The notes below the pieces were generated by a model. It saw nothing but the letters and a program-made list of their open reading frames with translations, ran no database searches and was not told the DNA's origin. Of a stretch of 64,000 bases of DNA, positions 48,711-58,189 are shown in pieces. The number at the start of each line of letters is the position of its first letter. Position 1 is the first letter of the stretch. Position numbers and translations under genes: made by a program. The DNA is from Berberis thunbergii (lineage: Eukaryota > Streptophyta > Magnoliopsida > Ranunculales > Berberidaceae), in NCBI GenBank assembly GCA_003290165.1, contig QNQO01009189.1, positions 1-64,000 on the forward strand, read 5' to 3'.

Positions 48711-48959
48711 ACACTTGAGGTGGGCAAAATTATATATACAATCACTGATGTAGAAGAACTTGGAGAGTGGATGAAGACTTGCTTGGAGGATCACCCACTC
48801 TTTGAACCTCTCTCAAACGAAGAACTTGATTTTGACCCAGTTGTGGAGCTTTTGAGTACTGCAACGGAGGAGGGACAAAAGGTTGCCAGGGATGAGGGAC
48901 AAACTTTTCGTGCAGTATTCAGACGTATCTCTCCTTCAGAAATTGAAAATAGTGTTTGA
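48711..48959 (+). pseudogene. tRNA (guanine-N7) methyltransferase, C-terminal exon fragment
   Basis: An open stretch of about 80 codons ends with TGA at 48957-48959. It encodes the C-terminus of the plant Trm8/TrmB-like methyltransferase, with YTITDVEELGEWM, CLEDHPLFEPLS and EEGQKVARDEGQTFRAVFRR. Full enzymes methylate G46 in the tRNA variable loop using S-adenosylmethionine; the SAM-binding and catalytic N-terminal parts are missing here. A possible remnant of the preceding exon (RFAYVL) lies at about 48652-48672. It starts only ~230 bp after the last Mo25 exon, in the same orientation, so two unrelated genes are juxtaposed. Confidence 0.8.
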
Positions 48960-49710
48960 TTGTCTAGCTTTTTCAATTTATTTCAAGAACTTGGCAGCAC
49001 AAAATTCTACTATAGAAGTCGATGAATTCTGAAATGAGAATCACGTTGTAGTTTTCAGTATTGTGGTTAATGGCTTAGAATTTATATGATTATATTTACT
49101 TAACAATTGTTCTGTTCGAGAAATATAAAGGATTGCTTTGGATTTGTTTCACTCGATTTATCTTATAAAATTCATATTTCGATTGTCTCAGGTACATTTA
49201 CTACAAATCTCTCATTATTATTGTTGAAGTATCTTCGTGTTTCTAGCTTTACTAATTTGCAACTATGGCAGTGCTTGGCTTATAGCTTGAATCAATAGTT
49301 GTTTGTTAAGTGCTAATGTGTGATTTGTTAGAATTGCATTTTCCTTCATATCTAAACCAAATGAATGAGCTTTTAGCGTGCAGTATATTTTTCTTTTAAG
49401 GTGTGGTATATAATATATGATATCAAAGGGAAAACACATTATAGCATTTTACCCAGAGCACAATCTCACAACTTGAACACACATCAAAACCTTTCAATGA
49501 TGAGGGGCTAGCTTTACCCTTTCTGAAGAGTTCAAATTATTTACGTATTCATGCGTTGATCACAAAAATGTTTCTGTTACGGAATGGATTTAGCGTGAAG
49601 ACCAGTATTGAATTTTGCTTTCTCATTGAAAGATTTAAACAAACATTAGGTTAAAAATTAAAAATCAAAAACACTAGAATTGTGGGATCTTTATAATAAA
49701 TAAAATAATT
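48960..49710. other. No feature recognised
   Basis: AT-rich, no coding family visible. Confidence 0.5.
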
Positions 49711-49886
49711 CTCATGATTAGTTTTTGGCAAGCAAACACTCACAATAGGAATTGGAATCTTATTTTCATGGACAACCAAACATCAAAGTTGGTCAAGTCC
49801 ATGGCATGGGATGCCTTGACATGGGATGCCATGGAATGAGATTCCAATTCCCACCTTAAGATTCCATGCAACCAAACACACCCTGA

Positions 49887-51299
49887 GTGTTTGCAAAAGC
49901 CAAGGTTTGAACTGGAAACAGCTAAGGCCGCAACCGCTGAAAGATTCGGATACATGATCCGTGCATTATTTTTTTCCTGAAGAAATCTACTTTGACGTCA
50001 TTTTTTTTACTCACTTTTATGGTTTAAAGAGCATTATGTTAAGCAACACCAGAGCTAATACAACAATAAGGAAAAAGGTGTTTGCAAGTTTGGGAAATTA
50101 CATATTATTCCAGTTTATAGCATGGTTCATTGATATTAGCATTTTTTGTCAAGACATTTCACTAATGTTATTGGAGGTGTTTGAAAATATTCGATATTTA
50201 TGTGGTGATCTATCATGGATATATCTTTAGCTTATGATTTTAGTCAAAAGGCGTCAGTTCTTGTTGAAAACCAACAAGCAAAAAAAAACAGAAAAAGAGG
50301 TAGGTGATATTGTTGCTATGGTTTTGTAGCAAATATATATTTCAGATTATAAGATAGTTTGTTTAGTGCTGCAAAATTTGCTATCCAACCATTTAAATGG
50401 CTAACATAAGGGAACATTCTTGAAACCCAAAGTATTTGAACAAAACTAAAAACAATATTGGATGGTCGTTATCATTAGAACATGAGAAAAATAACCATTA
50501 TTTTGAAGAAAAAAAAAGTATACGTAGAACTATTGCTTTGGTCTAATTTGGGTTACATCCTAATATTGTGTTATGTATGTTGGTGATGTAAATTCTAAAA
50601 TTGAAAACTCATAAGTAGCAATAAAAGTAAATGATTAAAGAGGAGTAGATTGTGATCGCGCATAGATATGTTGGGCATGCTCGTATGTGATTTATGTGCG
50701 CACATTTGATCTCATAGCATACAATTGAATGCAAAAGGACATCCACAATCAAATTTGTCTTTTAATGGACAAAGTCGAGAGGGATAATGTTGGAATATGT
50801 AAATTTGGTTGAAACTATTGAGCAAACAGGTTGGTTGGCACTGGCAGTATCTCCCCAACAGTGTTGTACTTATTTTTTTGGAAGCTAAAGATTGCTTGAT
50901 TTATGTTTGATTAGAGGACAAATAATTAGTACGATGGGTGTTGTCATAAATTTCTATTTGGCAGCTTTATGTTTTAAACACATCAATCACTCCAAAGAGA
51001 ATCGAATAGAATGAGCTGAGAGCTAGGCAAGCCACCAAAGAGATGAAAAGGCAGTGCAGTACATTTTGGTGTTTGCTGATGCAGTGATTTGTGTGGATGT
51101 TGATGCACATAGGAGATATTTCATGGGGGTGAACAACAACTCAACCCCCCCCCCCCCCCCCCTCGCCAAGGCATGAGAGTTTCAAAGGGGGAATGAAAGG
51201 TTTTGGGAGGGGGAGACAGGCGGGAAACAGGACCGGGAAGAAGACATTGTCTTTCTCTTTCTTGCTCGAGTTTCGGCGTCAAATTAGGCAGCAAACACC
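49887..51299. other. No gene; poly-C tract
   Basis: I see no gene family. A run of about 18 C lies at 51146-51163 beside a G-rich stretch (51186-51235). The 51120-51299 part borders the left LTR of the copia element. Confidence 0.55.
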
Positions 51300-51580
51300 T
51301 GTAAAAGTAAACCAAAAGCTTAAGACTCTAGTTGATTCAATGGAAACAAGAAGAATAGAAACATACCTTGATCCATAGCGATTTTCCCTTGGATTGTGAT
51401 GAATTTAGATCTTTCGATTGATTCAAGCATTTCCTTAGAGTCTCTGTTGAGAGGATACAAAAGACAATGCCAAAGATTATCTCTTTTCACGCACACGCTC
51501 AATCGGTGACCAATCCATATTTATAATGCTCGTAAGTCATAACCCTTCAACTTACGGGTTGTGAATATCATCCATTTACA
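51300..51580 (-). repeat. 3' LTR of the copia element (281 bp)
   Basis: Minus-strand ends are TGTAAATGG and CTTTTACA, and a TATAAATA box lies at about 51520-51527. The first 87 plus-strand bases recur at 55941-56027 with one visible change. The outer boundary at 51580 is inferred from the TG start, because the other LTR is truncated. Confidence 0.75.
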
Positions 51581-52111
51581 ACCAATAGGATTTGTATTTT
51601 CAGGTAATGGGACAAGATCCCAAACTTGATTGTCTTGCATAGACTTGTACTCCTCATTCGTAGCATCTATCCACTGTTAAGAGTTAGAATCCAGCATGGC
51701 TTGATTGAAGTTGATTGGATCATTTTCCACCAATCCATTATTTTCCTCATGTTCTTGGAGAAAGGCCATATAATCATCCGGAATAGCTCTTCTCTTTTCT
51801 CTCGTGGATCTCCTTAATGGCATTTGATCTTGAGGTTGTTGAGTTTGTTCTTCTGGAATATTTACTTCAATTTGAGCAGGGAGTAGTTCAACATTGTCAT
51901 GTTGAGGTTCCAGATATGCTTCTTGATCAATGATAGGTATTGGAACATGTACATTGTCAATAACAGTAGTAGGAGTCGAAATCGGTTCCTCCTCAAAGAC
52001 AATGTTTCTGACCTTATTTCTCCCCCCAAACTCGACATCCTCATAAAACGTTGTTGTCCCCGTTTCAAAAATGGACTTAATAGTGGGATTATAGAACTTG
52101 TAGCCCCTTGA
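51581..52111 (-). pseudogene. Copia integrase end and RT beginning, truncated
   Basis: The minus strand encodes the integrase-RT linker (FETGTTTFYEDVEFG, MPLRRSTREKRR) and the first RT residues (WIDATNEEYKSMQDNQVWDL, PENTNPIG). A TAA stop sits before QWIDATNEE. RT stops at the LTR border; no YVDD motif remains. Confidence 0.85.
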
Positions 52112-52945
52112 TCACTCAGAGTAGCCAATGAAGTAGTTGCTCACTGTTTTGGAGTCCAATTTCTTTTCATTCGGCTGATAAGGCCTTGCTTCAGCTGGAC
52201 ATCCCCAAATGTGAAAATGCTTTAGACTAGGTCTTCTGCCAGTCCAGAGTTCATAAGGTGTTTTGGCAGCTGCTTTAGTTGGTACTCTATTAAGGATGTA
52301 AGCTGCAGTCTTTAGTGCTTCTCCCCAGAGTGATTCAGGTAAGGTAGAATGACTGATCATACTCCTGACCATGTCCTTAAGCGTTCAGTTTCGTCTTTCA
52401 GCTACACCATTCATGCTAGGTGATCCCGACATGGTGTATTGTGGGACGATTCCACATTCCTCTAGGAATTTAGCAAATGGTCCTAGACGTTGTTTACTGG
52501 AACCGTCATATCTGCCGTAATACTCACCACCACAGTCAGACCGGACACTTTTAATTCGTTTGTTGAGTTGGTTATTAACCTCAGCTTTGAAAGCTTTGAA
52601 CATGTCCAGTGACTCATATTTCTCATGAATGAGATATAGGTACCCATAGCGAGAGTAATCGTCTATGAATGATATAAAATATTGTTGACCATTCCAAGAA
52701 GCCAAAGGGAATGGTCCACAAATATCTGTGTGGATCAATTCTAAGACGTTTGAAGTTCTGTTTGCACCCAATCTCTTTTGTTTGGTCTGTTTTCCCTTAA
52801 TGCACTCAATACAGACATCAAAGTCTAAAAAATCAAGAGAATCTATTATGCCATCTGACACAAGTTCTCCATTCTCGTTTTCGAGATATGTCCTAAACGT
52901 TTGTGCCACAGTTTTGATCAGTGTTAGGCGCTAGAAGGTGGAAAA
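52112..52945 (-). pseudogene. Copia integrase
   Basis: The GAG-pre-integrase region is recognisable by LWHKRLGH (about 52915-52890) but the frame shifts by one base soon after (MENL context), and the open frame 52909-52385 then carries CIECIKGKQTK, the catalytic core with HTDICGPFP, DDYSRYGYLYL, SVRSDCGGEY and SPSMNGVAERRN. The frame 52372-52112 continues with [20 protein letters not shown] and the [20 protein letters not shown] region, ending in a stop. Asp, Asp and Glu of the active site are present. A frame break at about 52382 separates the parts. Confidence 0.88.
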
Positions 52946-53433
52946 CCGCCCAGGCAGTCTGGGTGGGCGGCCTAGGCGGTCTGGGCGATTTTTTTTTTTT
53001 AATAAAGCTGATTGTGTTCCTATTTTTTAGAAATAAACTATTTAATTGTTTTTTATTCAATATATGTCTAAATGTCGCAAACGATGATTACTTAATGGAA
53101 TTCTCAAAGGATCTGCCGGTACCAATTTTACTAATGTAGATTTTATCAAACATAACTGAGGTTATTCATGCAATTTGAAGAAAAATAAAGATTACACAAA
53201 TTCAAATTTATATAAAGTACCCATCATGACCAACTTCAGTCATTTGAGTTTTAATAAATTTTGTTCACGATTGTTAATTTTTCATGTTTTTAAATTTGCA
53301 TATGTATATTGGCATTAAATTGGATGTAACTGATAATGTATTATGCTTAACTTTTGTAAATTATTAAAGTAATAATACAAAACCTAAGACCGCCTAAGTG
53401 CCGCCTAACGATTTTTAGAACACTAGTTTTGAT
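52911..53433. mobile_element. hAT-type MITE (507 bp) in copia, duplication GTTTTGAT
   Basis: The element is 52919-53425. Its ends read CAGTGTTAGGCG and, inward from the right, TAGTGTTCTAAAAATCG; GTTTTGAT lies at 52911-52918 and 53426-53433. The ends carry GGCGGTCT-type words on both sides. There is no transposase. It splits the copia protease-integrase junction. Confidence 0.93.
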
Positions 53434-53446
53434 GAATTTCCTTAAT

Positions 53447-53880
53447 TTAGCTTACACTCGGCTTAGTACCACGTGATTCCACATGCAAGGTTTCATCATA
53501 TGAAGCAATAGTGTCAAGAAAATATAGGTTATTAAATGTGCTTAATGAACCAGTACTAATAATATTGGAATTTAATGAAAGACTAAATTGATTATTTTCA
53601 AATGAACAACAATATCCAAATTTGTCCAACAAGGAAATAGAAACCAAATTCCGTTTAAATGACGGTACTACAAAAGTGTCTTTCAGTTCCAAATAACAAC
53701 CAGTTCCTAAGAGTAACCTAAAGTTTCCTATTGCTTCCACTTCTACCGATTTTTCATCGCCCACGAAGATGCGTCTTTCAACATCATTTGGCTTTTGGTA
53801 GCTCAGACAACCCTGCATAGAAACACTTATATGAGTAGTAGCACCAGAATCTAACCACCAAGTGTTTCTAGGTACTTAAG
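53447..53880 (-). pseudogene. Copia protease region
   Basis: The minus strand encodes NTWWLDSGATTHIS with the catalytic D-S-G, then VPSFKRNLVSISLLDKFGY, the conserved region after copia protease. It stays open to about 53447, close to the MITE insertion. The protease would process the polyprotein. Confidence 0.85.
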
Positions 53881-54720
53881 CTAAGTTAACCTCATAACAG
53901 ACCAAAGCAAGAAACATACCCTTTTTAGCACGCCAAGCGTGATACTTGATACATTCCTTCTTTACATGTCCAGGTTTCTTATAAAAGAAACAACCCTCAT
54001 TGCCTTTCTGTTTCTTTTGTGCTGGACCCTTAGCAGCTTCATTCTCCTTCTTTCGTTTTGTGCCCTTATCTTTAGAGGTGCTTGCAAAATGAGTGCTTTC
54101 CATTCTGTCTTGCTTCAACCTGTCTTCCTCTTATACACAGTATGAAATGAGCTCATTAAGAGTCCATTTCTCCTTCTGACAGTTGTAACTAACCTTAAAC
54201 TGACTGTACTGTGGAGGAAGTGATATCAAAGCTAGATGCACGAGTAAGTCCTCAGACAACTCAAGCTTCAGTGCTTTAAGTTTTGAAGCAAGATGAGACA
54301 TTTCCATGATGTACTCTCTAATGTTCCCTTTGCCTTTGTACTTCAATGAAATCAAGCTAGGTAAAAGCGTGCTTGTTTCAACCTTATCGTTTTTAGCAAA
54401 ACGTTTTTCAAGTTCAGTAAGGAACTCACTGGCATTGGTCACCCCTGCGGATATTGCACCCCTAAAGGCTTCTGGAATACCTCGCTTGATGAGCATGAGA
54501 CTCATGCGATTGGAGCGTTCCCACTTCTCAAAGTATTTTCTGGCATCAGGAGTACTTGCATCTGTAAGAGGGGCGGGTTGCTCAATCCTTAAGGCAAGGT
54601 CCAGATCCATACATCCAAGAACGATTAACACGTTCTCTTTCCAGTCCTTGAAGTTTGTCCCCATTAAGCATGTGAATATTATTTACACCAGCAGATATAC
54701 TAGTAGCAGACATAGTAGCT
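53876..54720 (-). pseudogene. Copia gag with broken zinc knuckle
   Basis: The ATG at about 54710 (MSATSISAGVNNIHMLNG) is followed by a shift at a run of four C on the plus strand (54658-54661), after which the frame 54664-54131 encodes a UBN2-type gag (NFKDWKENVLIVLGCMDLDL, LKYKGKGNIREYIMEM, LPPQYSQFKVSYN). A TAA at 54131-54133 interrupts the SYCVQEEDR context. The frame 54118-53876 carries a lysine-rich stretch and the knuckle CFFYKKPGHVKKEC, where the second cysteine of CX2C is tyrosine. Gag forms the particle; this copy has at least three defects. Confidence 0.88.
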
Positions 54721-55926
54721 GTACAGATAATAAATTACATAAATAACATATTCACATCATTATTCAATTGCATAAAATTTTAAATTCATACAATAGGTAA
54801 ATAAAAACCCATATCAAGATACCTAGCACAACATTGTTATTTAATCTTTCGACATAAATATCAATCTGTAAGTGGTACTCTTCGTACACAACGAAACCGG
54901 TCTAATATTATGCCTTTCTTTGGACCGACATAATAAAATGATGGCAAAACTAACCGTATCACAACCTTCCTTTGGGCCGATTGTTTCACATGGATGTAGC
55001 ATGCTTACTTATTTAAAATCAACCAATTTTCCTAACAGTGGTTGCTTTGGCAAGCTATTAGTTAAATTGTGTAAATTTTAAATAAGGAACACAATAGTGA
55101 TACATGAAACCAAAATTATAATTTATGTATAAATTTGGAGTATTAACTAAATTATCACCTGAATACAATTAAAACATGGGTCTAAATAAAATGTAGCCAA
55201 AAAATTAAATAGGTCCCAATAAACAGGATAAAGCAAAATTTTCTAACAAGCCCAACCAACAGTCAATAGGCCCAACAGTGAACAGTCACCTCGGTCAATA
55301 GTGACCAATCACCAAACATGCCCAAATAGTGAACATGCACCATACAGGCCCAACAGTGAACAATCACCATATAGTGAACAGTCACCAAGCCCAACAGTGA
55401 ACAATCGCGGTCAACAGAGAACAGTCATGGTCACCGGTGAACAGTGAATCATTTTTTTAATATCTATTTCACTGTACACCAAATTGTAAGAAATTGTAAT
55501 CTATTTCAATAGTAAATACAATTACAATATAATCACTGAATACAATTACACTTACAATAAAACAGTGCAGACAATTGCCATGAAACACTGAATACAATCG
55601 CATGAATACATATCTATATAGATTCAACAGTGGATATGAATATCATTGCAATATTATCACTGAATGTATATATATCACTATATAAATATATATATCTATG
55701 TATGAATCTATAATCACTGTATGAATATATATATATATATCACTGTATGAAGCAATGATCACTTGTGCCATCAATCAACATAATATTACTGTTAAAGTGT
55801 AATCATTGTACATGTATAAGCACTCATGCATAAACTGTAATAGCGTAATCACTCGTGCATAAGCGCATCACCAAAATAATGAATTTTTTTTTTTCTTTAT
55901 AATTTCACATGGAATCAACAAGAGTT
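54721..55926 (-). other. Copia 5' leader
   Basis: A long untranslated region lies between the primer binding site and gag. At 55250-55445 variants of AACAGTGAACAGTCACC are repeated about eight times. Further right it is AT-rich, with TATATA tracts and recurring words ending ATCACTG (55530-55860). Confidence 0.7.
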
Positions 55927-55938
55927 GCTCTGATTCCA
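55927..55938 (-). other. Copia primer binding site (initiator tRNA-Met type)
   Basis: The minus strand reads TGGAATCAGAGC two bases after the 5' LTR end; the usual plant copia site is TGGTATCAGAGC, so there is one mismatch. Confidence 0.85.
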
Positions 55939-55940
55939 AT

Positions 55941-56027
55941 TGTAAAAGTAAACCAAAAGCTTAAGACTCTAGTTGATTCAATGGAAACAAGAAGAATAGA
56001 AACATATCTTGATCCATAGCGATTTTC
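55941..56027 (-). repeat. 5' LTR of the copia element, interrupted
   Basis: It matches 51300-51386 and stops exactly where CACTACAAAAAA begins. I did not find the remaining ~194 bp of the LTR anywhere to the right in the window. Confidence 0.85.
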
Positions 56028-56531
56028 ACTACAAAAAACGAGGTCTAAATCGGCACTTTCACGGCGGCGTTTCACTGAAAGCGCCGGTAAAACATTATCA
56101 TTAACGACATTTACGATATCAAGCGCCGAGAAAAAATGAGTCTCAAGCACTCCCGACATTTATAATGAAGCGCCGGGAAATATCACCCTAACCCGGCGTT
56201 TTACTTATAAAGCGCCGGGAAAGATTACCCTAACCCGGCGTTTATTCTCTGCAGCGCCGGTAAATATGAAAAAACCCGTCATAAATTCGAAATAAAATTG
56301 TATTTTTTTGAAGCGCCGTATTTGATGTAAATAAGCGCCGGCAAAGAGCGACCAATACCGGCATTTTATACAAAGCGTCGGTACAGAATAACCAATACCG
56401 GCATTGTACTCAAAGCGCCGGCAAAGTGTAACCAATACCGGCATTCTTTTGAAAGCGTCAGTAAAGAGTAACCAATACCGGCACCGTATTTTGAAGCGCC
56501 GAGCAAGATTAAAAAAAAAACCCCTCCCACC

Positions 56532-57556
56532 TAAGGGTGGGCATCCCATCCCGCGATCCCGTCATAATTTCATCCCGTCCTGATCTAGAATGGGATGGGA
56601 TGAAAATTTTCAATCCCGCCAATCTCGTCCCATCCCGAGCTAATTTTTCACTCTGGTATTAATGAGTATTTTCTAGAATACGTCCCTCAACTTTCTGCCA
56701 TTTAAACATTTAGAAATACCTGCAATGCATGTTTGGTAGCATATTTTTTGCAGTTAGCTATTACATAGTTATTACATGAATATTAAACTCTCTCGAAGTT
56801 CAATTTGCAACTGATTTTATTTCTATTACCTTCCTACTAGATCATCAGATGATTGAACATGTCGTATCTGGGATATTAGGAATACCAATGCCAATCCTCG
56901 CATTTACATTTCAAAGCCTTCAGATGCTATCACTGGTTTGTTTCAAGTTTACATAGTGTGTTTTGGTTGGTTGGTTGGCTGGGGGTTTTGGAATTTTGTA
57001 ACTGAAATCTTAACTTGGAATTAACTTCAGGGAAGAGCAATGGTCCCTCAACTAGCACCACGCTTTCAACTAGCATTGTTCCCTCAACTAGTACTGATCC
57101 ATCAAGCCACCAAATATTGTGTTGTGCATATAATGCTAGTGGAACGGTTTTTGTCACTGGTAGCTCAGATACTATGCAAGGGTAAAACTGAGTGTTATTC
57201 TTTGAGTTGTGTACATTATGTTTGTTTAAATTTGTTCTTCTATACTTAGCAAATATATTGTTCGAAATTGAAATGCACTGCTGGATGCATATGAGTTTCT
57301 TCTTCAAGAACAAACAATTTGCAGGTGTGGAATGCTTTGAAGTCTAACACAGATGAGTATAAGCAACCAAATTATGAGATTGATTAAAGAAAATGAAATG
57401 CATATAATCAGAGCACATTGATCTCGTCCCGAACCCGTTTGGGATGGGACGAGGTCGGGATGAGGTTTTTCCCATCCCGTCCCGTCTCGATCCCGAATGA
57501 ACGGGATGGGATAGGGATGGTTTATCTCGTCCCATCCCATCCCGTGCCTACCCCTA
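56532..57556. mobile_element. hAT-like non-autonomous element carrying a WD40 gene fragment
   Basis: The ends are TAAGGGTGGGCA on the left and, inward from the right, TAGGGGTAGGCA. Both are followed by CATCCC/GGGATGGG-rich subterminal DNA. Flanks CTCCCACC and TTCCAACT match at 5 of 8 positions, a poor but possible duplication. The interior holds three exons of a WD40 gene and no transposase. CACTA-type subterminal repeats resume on both sides. Confidence 0.75.
56836..57384 (+). pseudogene. Plant BRWD/PHIP-like WD40-bromodomain protein, three-exon fragment
   Basis: Three exons with GT-AG borders, about 56836-56935, 57031-57181 and 57325-57384, encode consecutive WD40 repeat pieces: TCRIWDIRNTNANPRIYI, HQILCCAYNASGTVFVTGSS and VWNALKSNTDEY. 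These match the region of plant WD40/bromodomain (BRWD/PHIP-like) proteins linking two WD repeats. Full proteins exceed 1,500 residues, so this is a small piece. A TGA at 56854-56856 stands where the SDDCTCR context needs Cys, and one base is missing before the ARVW codons at the end of the second exon. A TAA follows the third piece at 57385. It is a dead captured fragment. Confidence 0.82.
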
Positions 57557-58189
57557 TTCCAACTCATCCTACTGATGAAAATAATATTATGTTTTCTAAA
57601 CCGCCGCTTTAGATGTTACAAGCGCCAGTAAAGAGTAACAAACCCACGAATAACGACACTTTTACGACGCTTTAGAACTACAAAAAAAAGTCTAAAACGA
57701 CACTTTTACGGTGGTGTTTCAATAAAAGCTCCAGTACAACATAAGCAATAACAACGTTTGGGATATAAAACGCCGGAAACAACCCGCGATCGTTTTTCAC
57801 TAGGGCGAAAAATCAAGTCTTAAGCAATCACGACATTTATACAATAAAGTGCCGGTACATATCGAACAATACCAGCGTTGTATTTTCTAAGGCGCCGGTA
57901 CATATCGAACAATACCGGCGTTGTATTTTCTAAGCGCCGGTGAAGAGCGAAAATAAATTTTTTTTTTAAAACACGCCGTATTAGATGTAAAAAGAGCTGG
58001 TAAAGATCTTCCAATACCGGCGTTTTGGTTTGAAAGCGCCGGTAAGTGCTCACAATACCGGCGATTTGGTAACGAAGCGCCGGTAAAGAATGAAAAAACC
58101 GTGCCCCTGGCCAAGAAATTGTGTTTATAAAGCGCCGTATTACATGTAATAAACGCCGGATTAGAGTATACAATTTATATCCCCTATGC

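Larger units (their letters stand above)
45092..49886. mobile_element. Possible gene-fragment-carrying element bounded by MITE-like inverted ends
   Basis: GGTGTGTTTGGTTGCA at about 45093 recurs inverted at 49868-49884 (TGCAACCAAACACACC), the same end type as the MITE at 43980. Between them lie fragments of at least two unrelated host genes. The flanks (TCA on the left, TGA on the right) do not form a direct duplication, so this may be one large element, or two separate MITE ends on either side of unrelated sequence. Confidence 0.35.
51300..56027 (-). mobile_element. Ty1/copia retrotransposon, internally deleted
   Basis: Gag, protease and integrase are present on the minus strand. RT is cut after its first residues and RNase H is gone. 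The 3' LTR is 51300-51580. The same sequence reappears at 55941-56027 as the start (read from plus) of the 5' LTR, which is interrupted by a CACTA-type terminus at 56028. A tRNA-Met primer binding site lies beside it. A 507-bp hAT MITE splits the protease-integrase region. Frame breaks occur in every gene. Confidence 0.9.
56040..58170. repeat. CACTA subterminal repeat field (AGCGCCGG / ACCAATACCGGC)
   Basis: Units of roughly 30-45 bp alternate AAGCGCCGGTAAAGAGT-type and AACCAATACCGGCATTTT-type words, so each unit can fold on itself. The field occupies 56040-56515 and 57600-58170, with an unrelated element (56532-57556) between. In CACTA elements such repeats bind the accessory transposition protein. 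A second head-like sequence (ACTACAAAAAAAAGTCTAAA) starts at about 57676, with the same ACACTTTTACGG continuation as the terminus at 56028. Confidence 0.85.

Noticed and set aside
51146..51163. Poly-C/G-rich stretch as a possible G-quadruplex regulatory site
   Set aside because: A single long C run is more likely slippage or a sequence artefact; nothing nearby is expressed as far as the sequence shows.
54306..54746. Plus-strand ORF of 146 codons
   Set aside because: It is antisense to copia gag and has no family resemblance.
56040..58170. CRISPR-like regularly spaced repeats
   Set aside because: Units vary in length and sequence, are palindromic throughout, lack unique spacers and sit at a CACTA terminus in plant DNA, so they are subterminal repeats.
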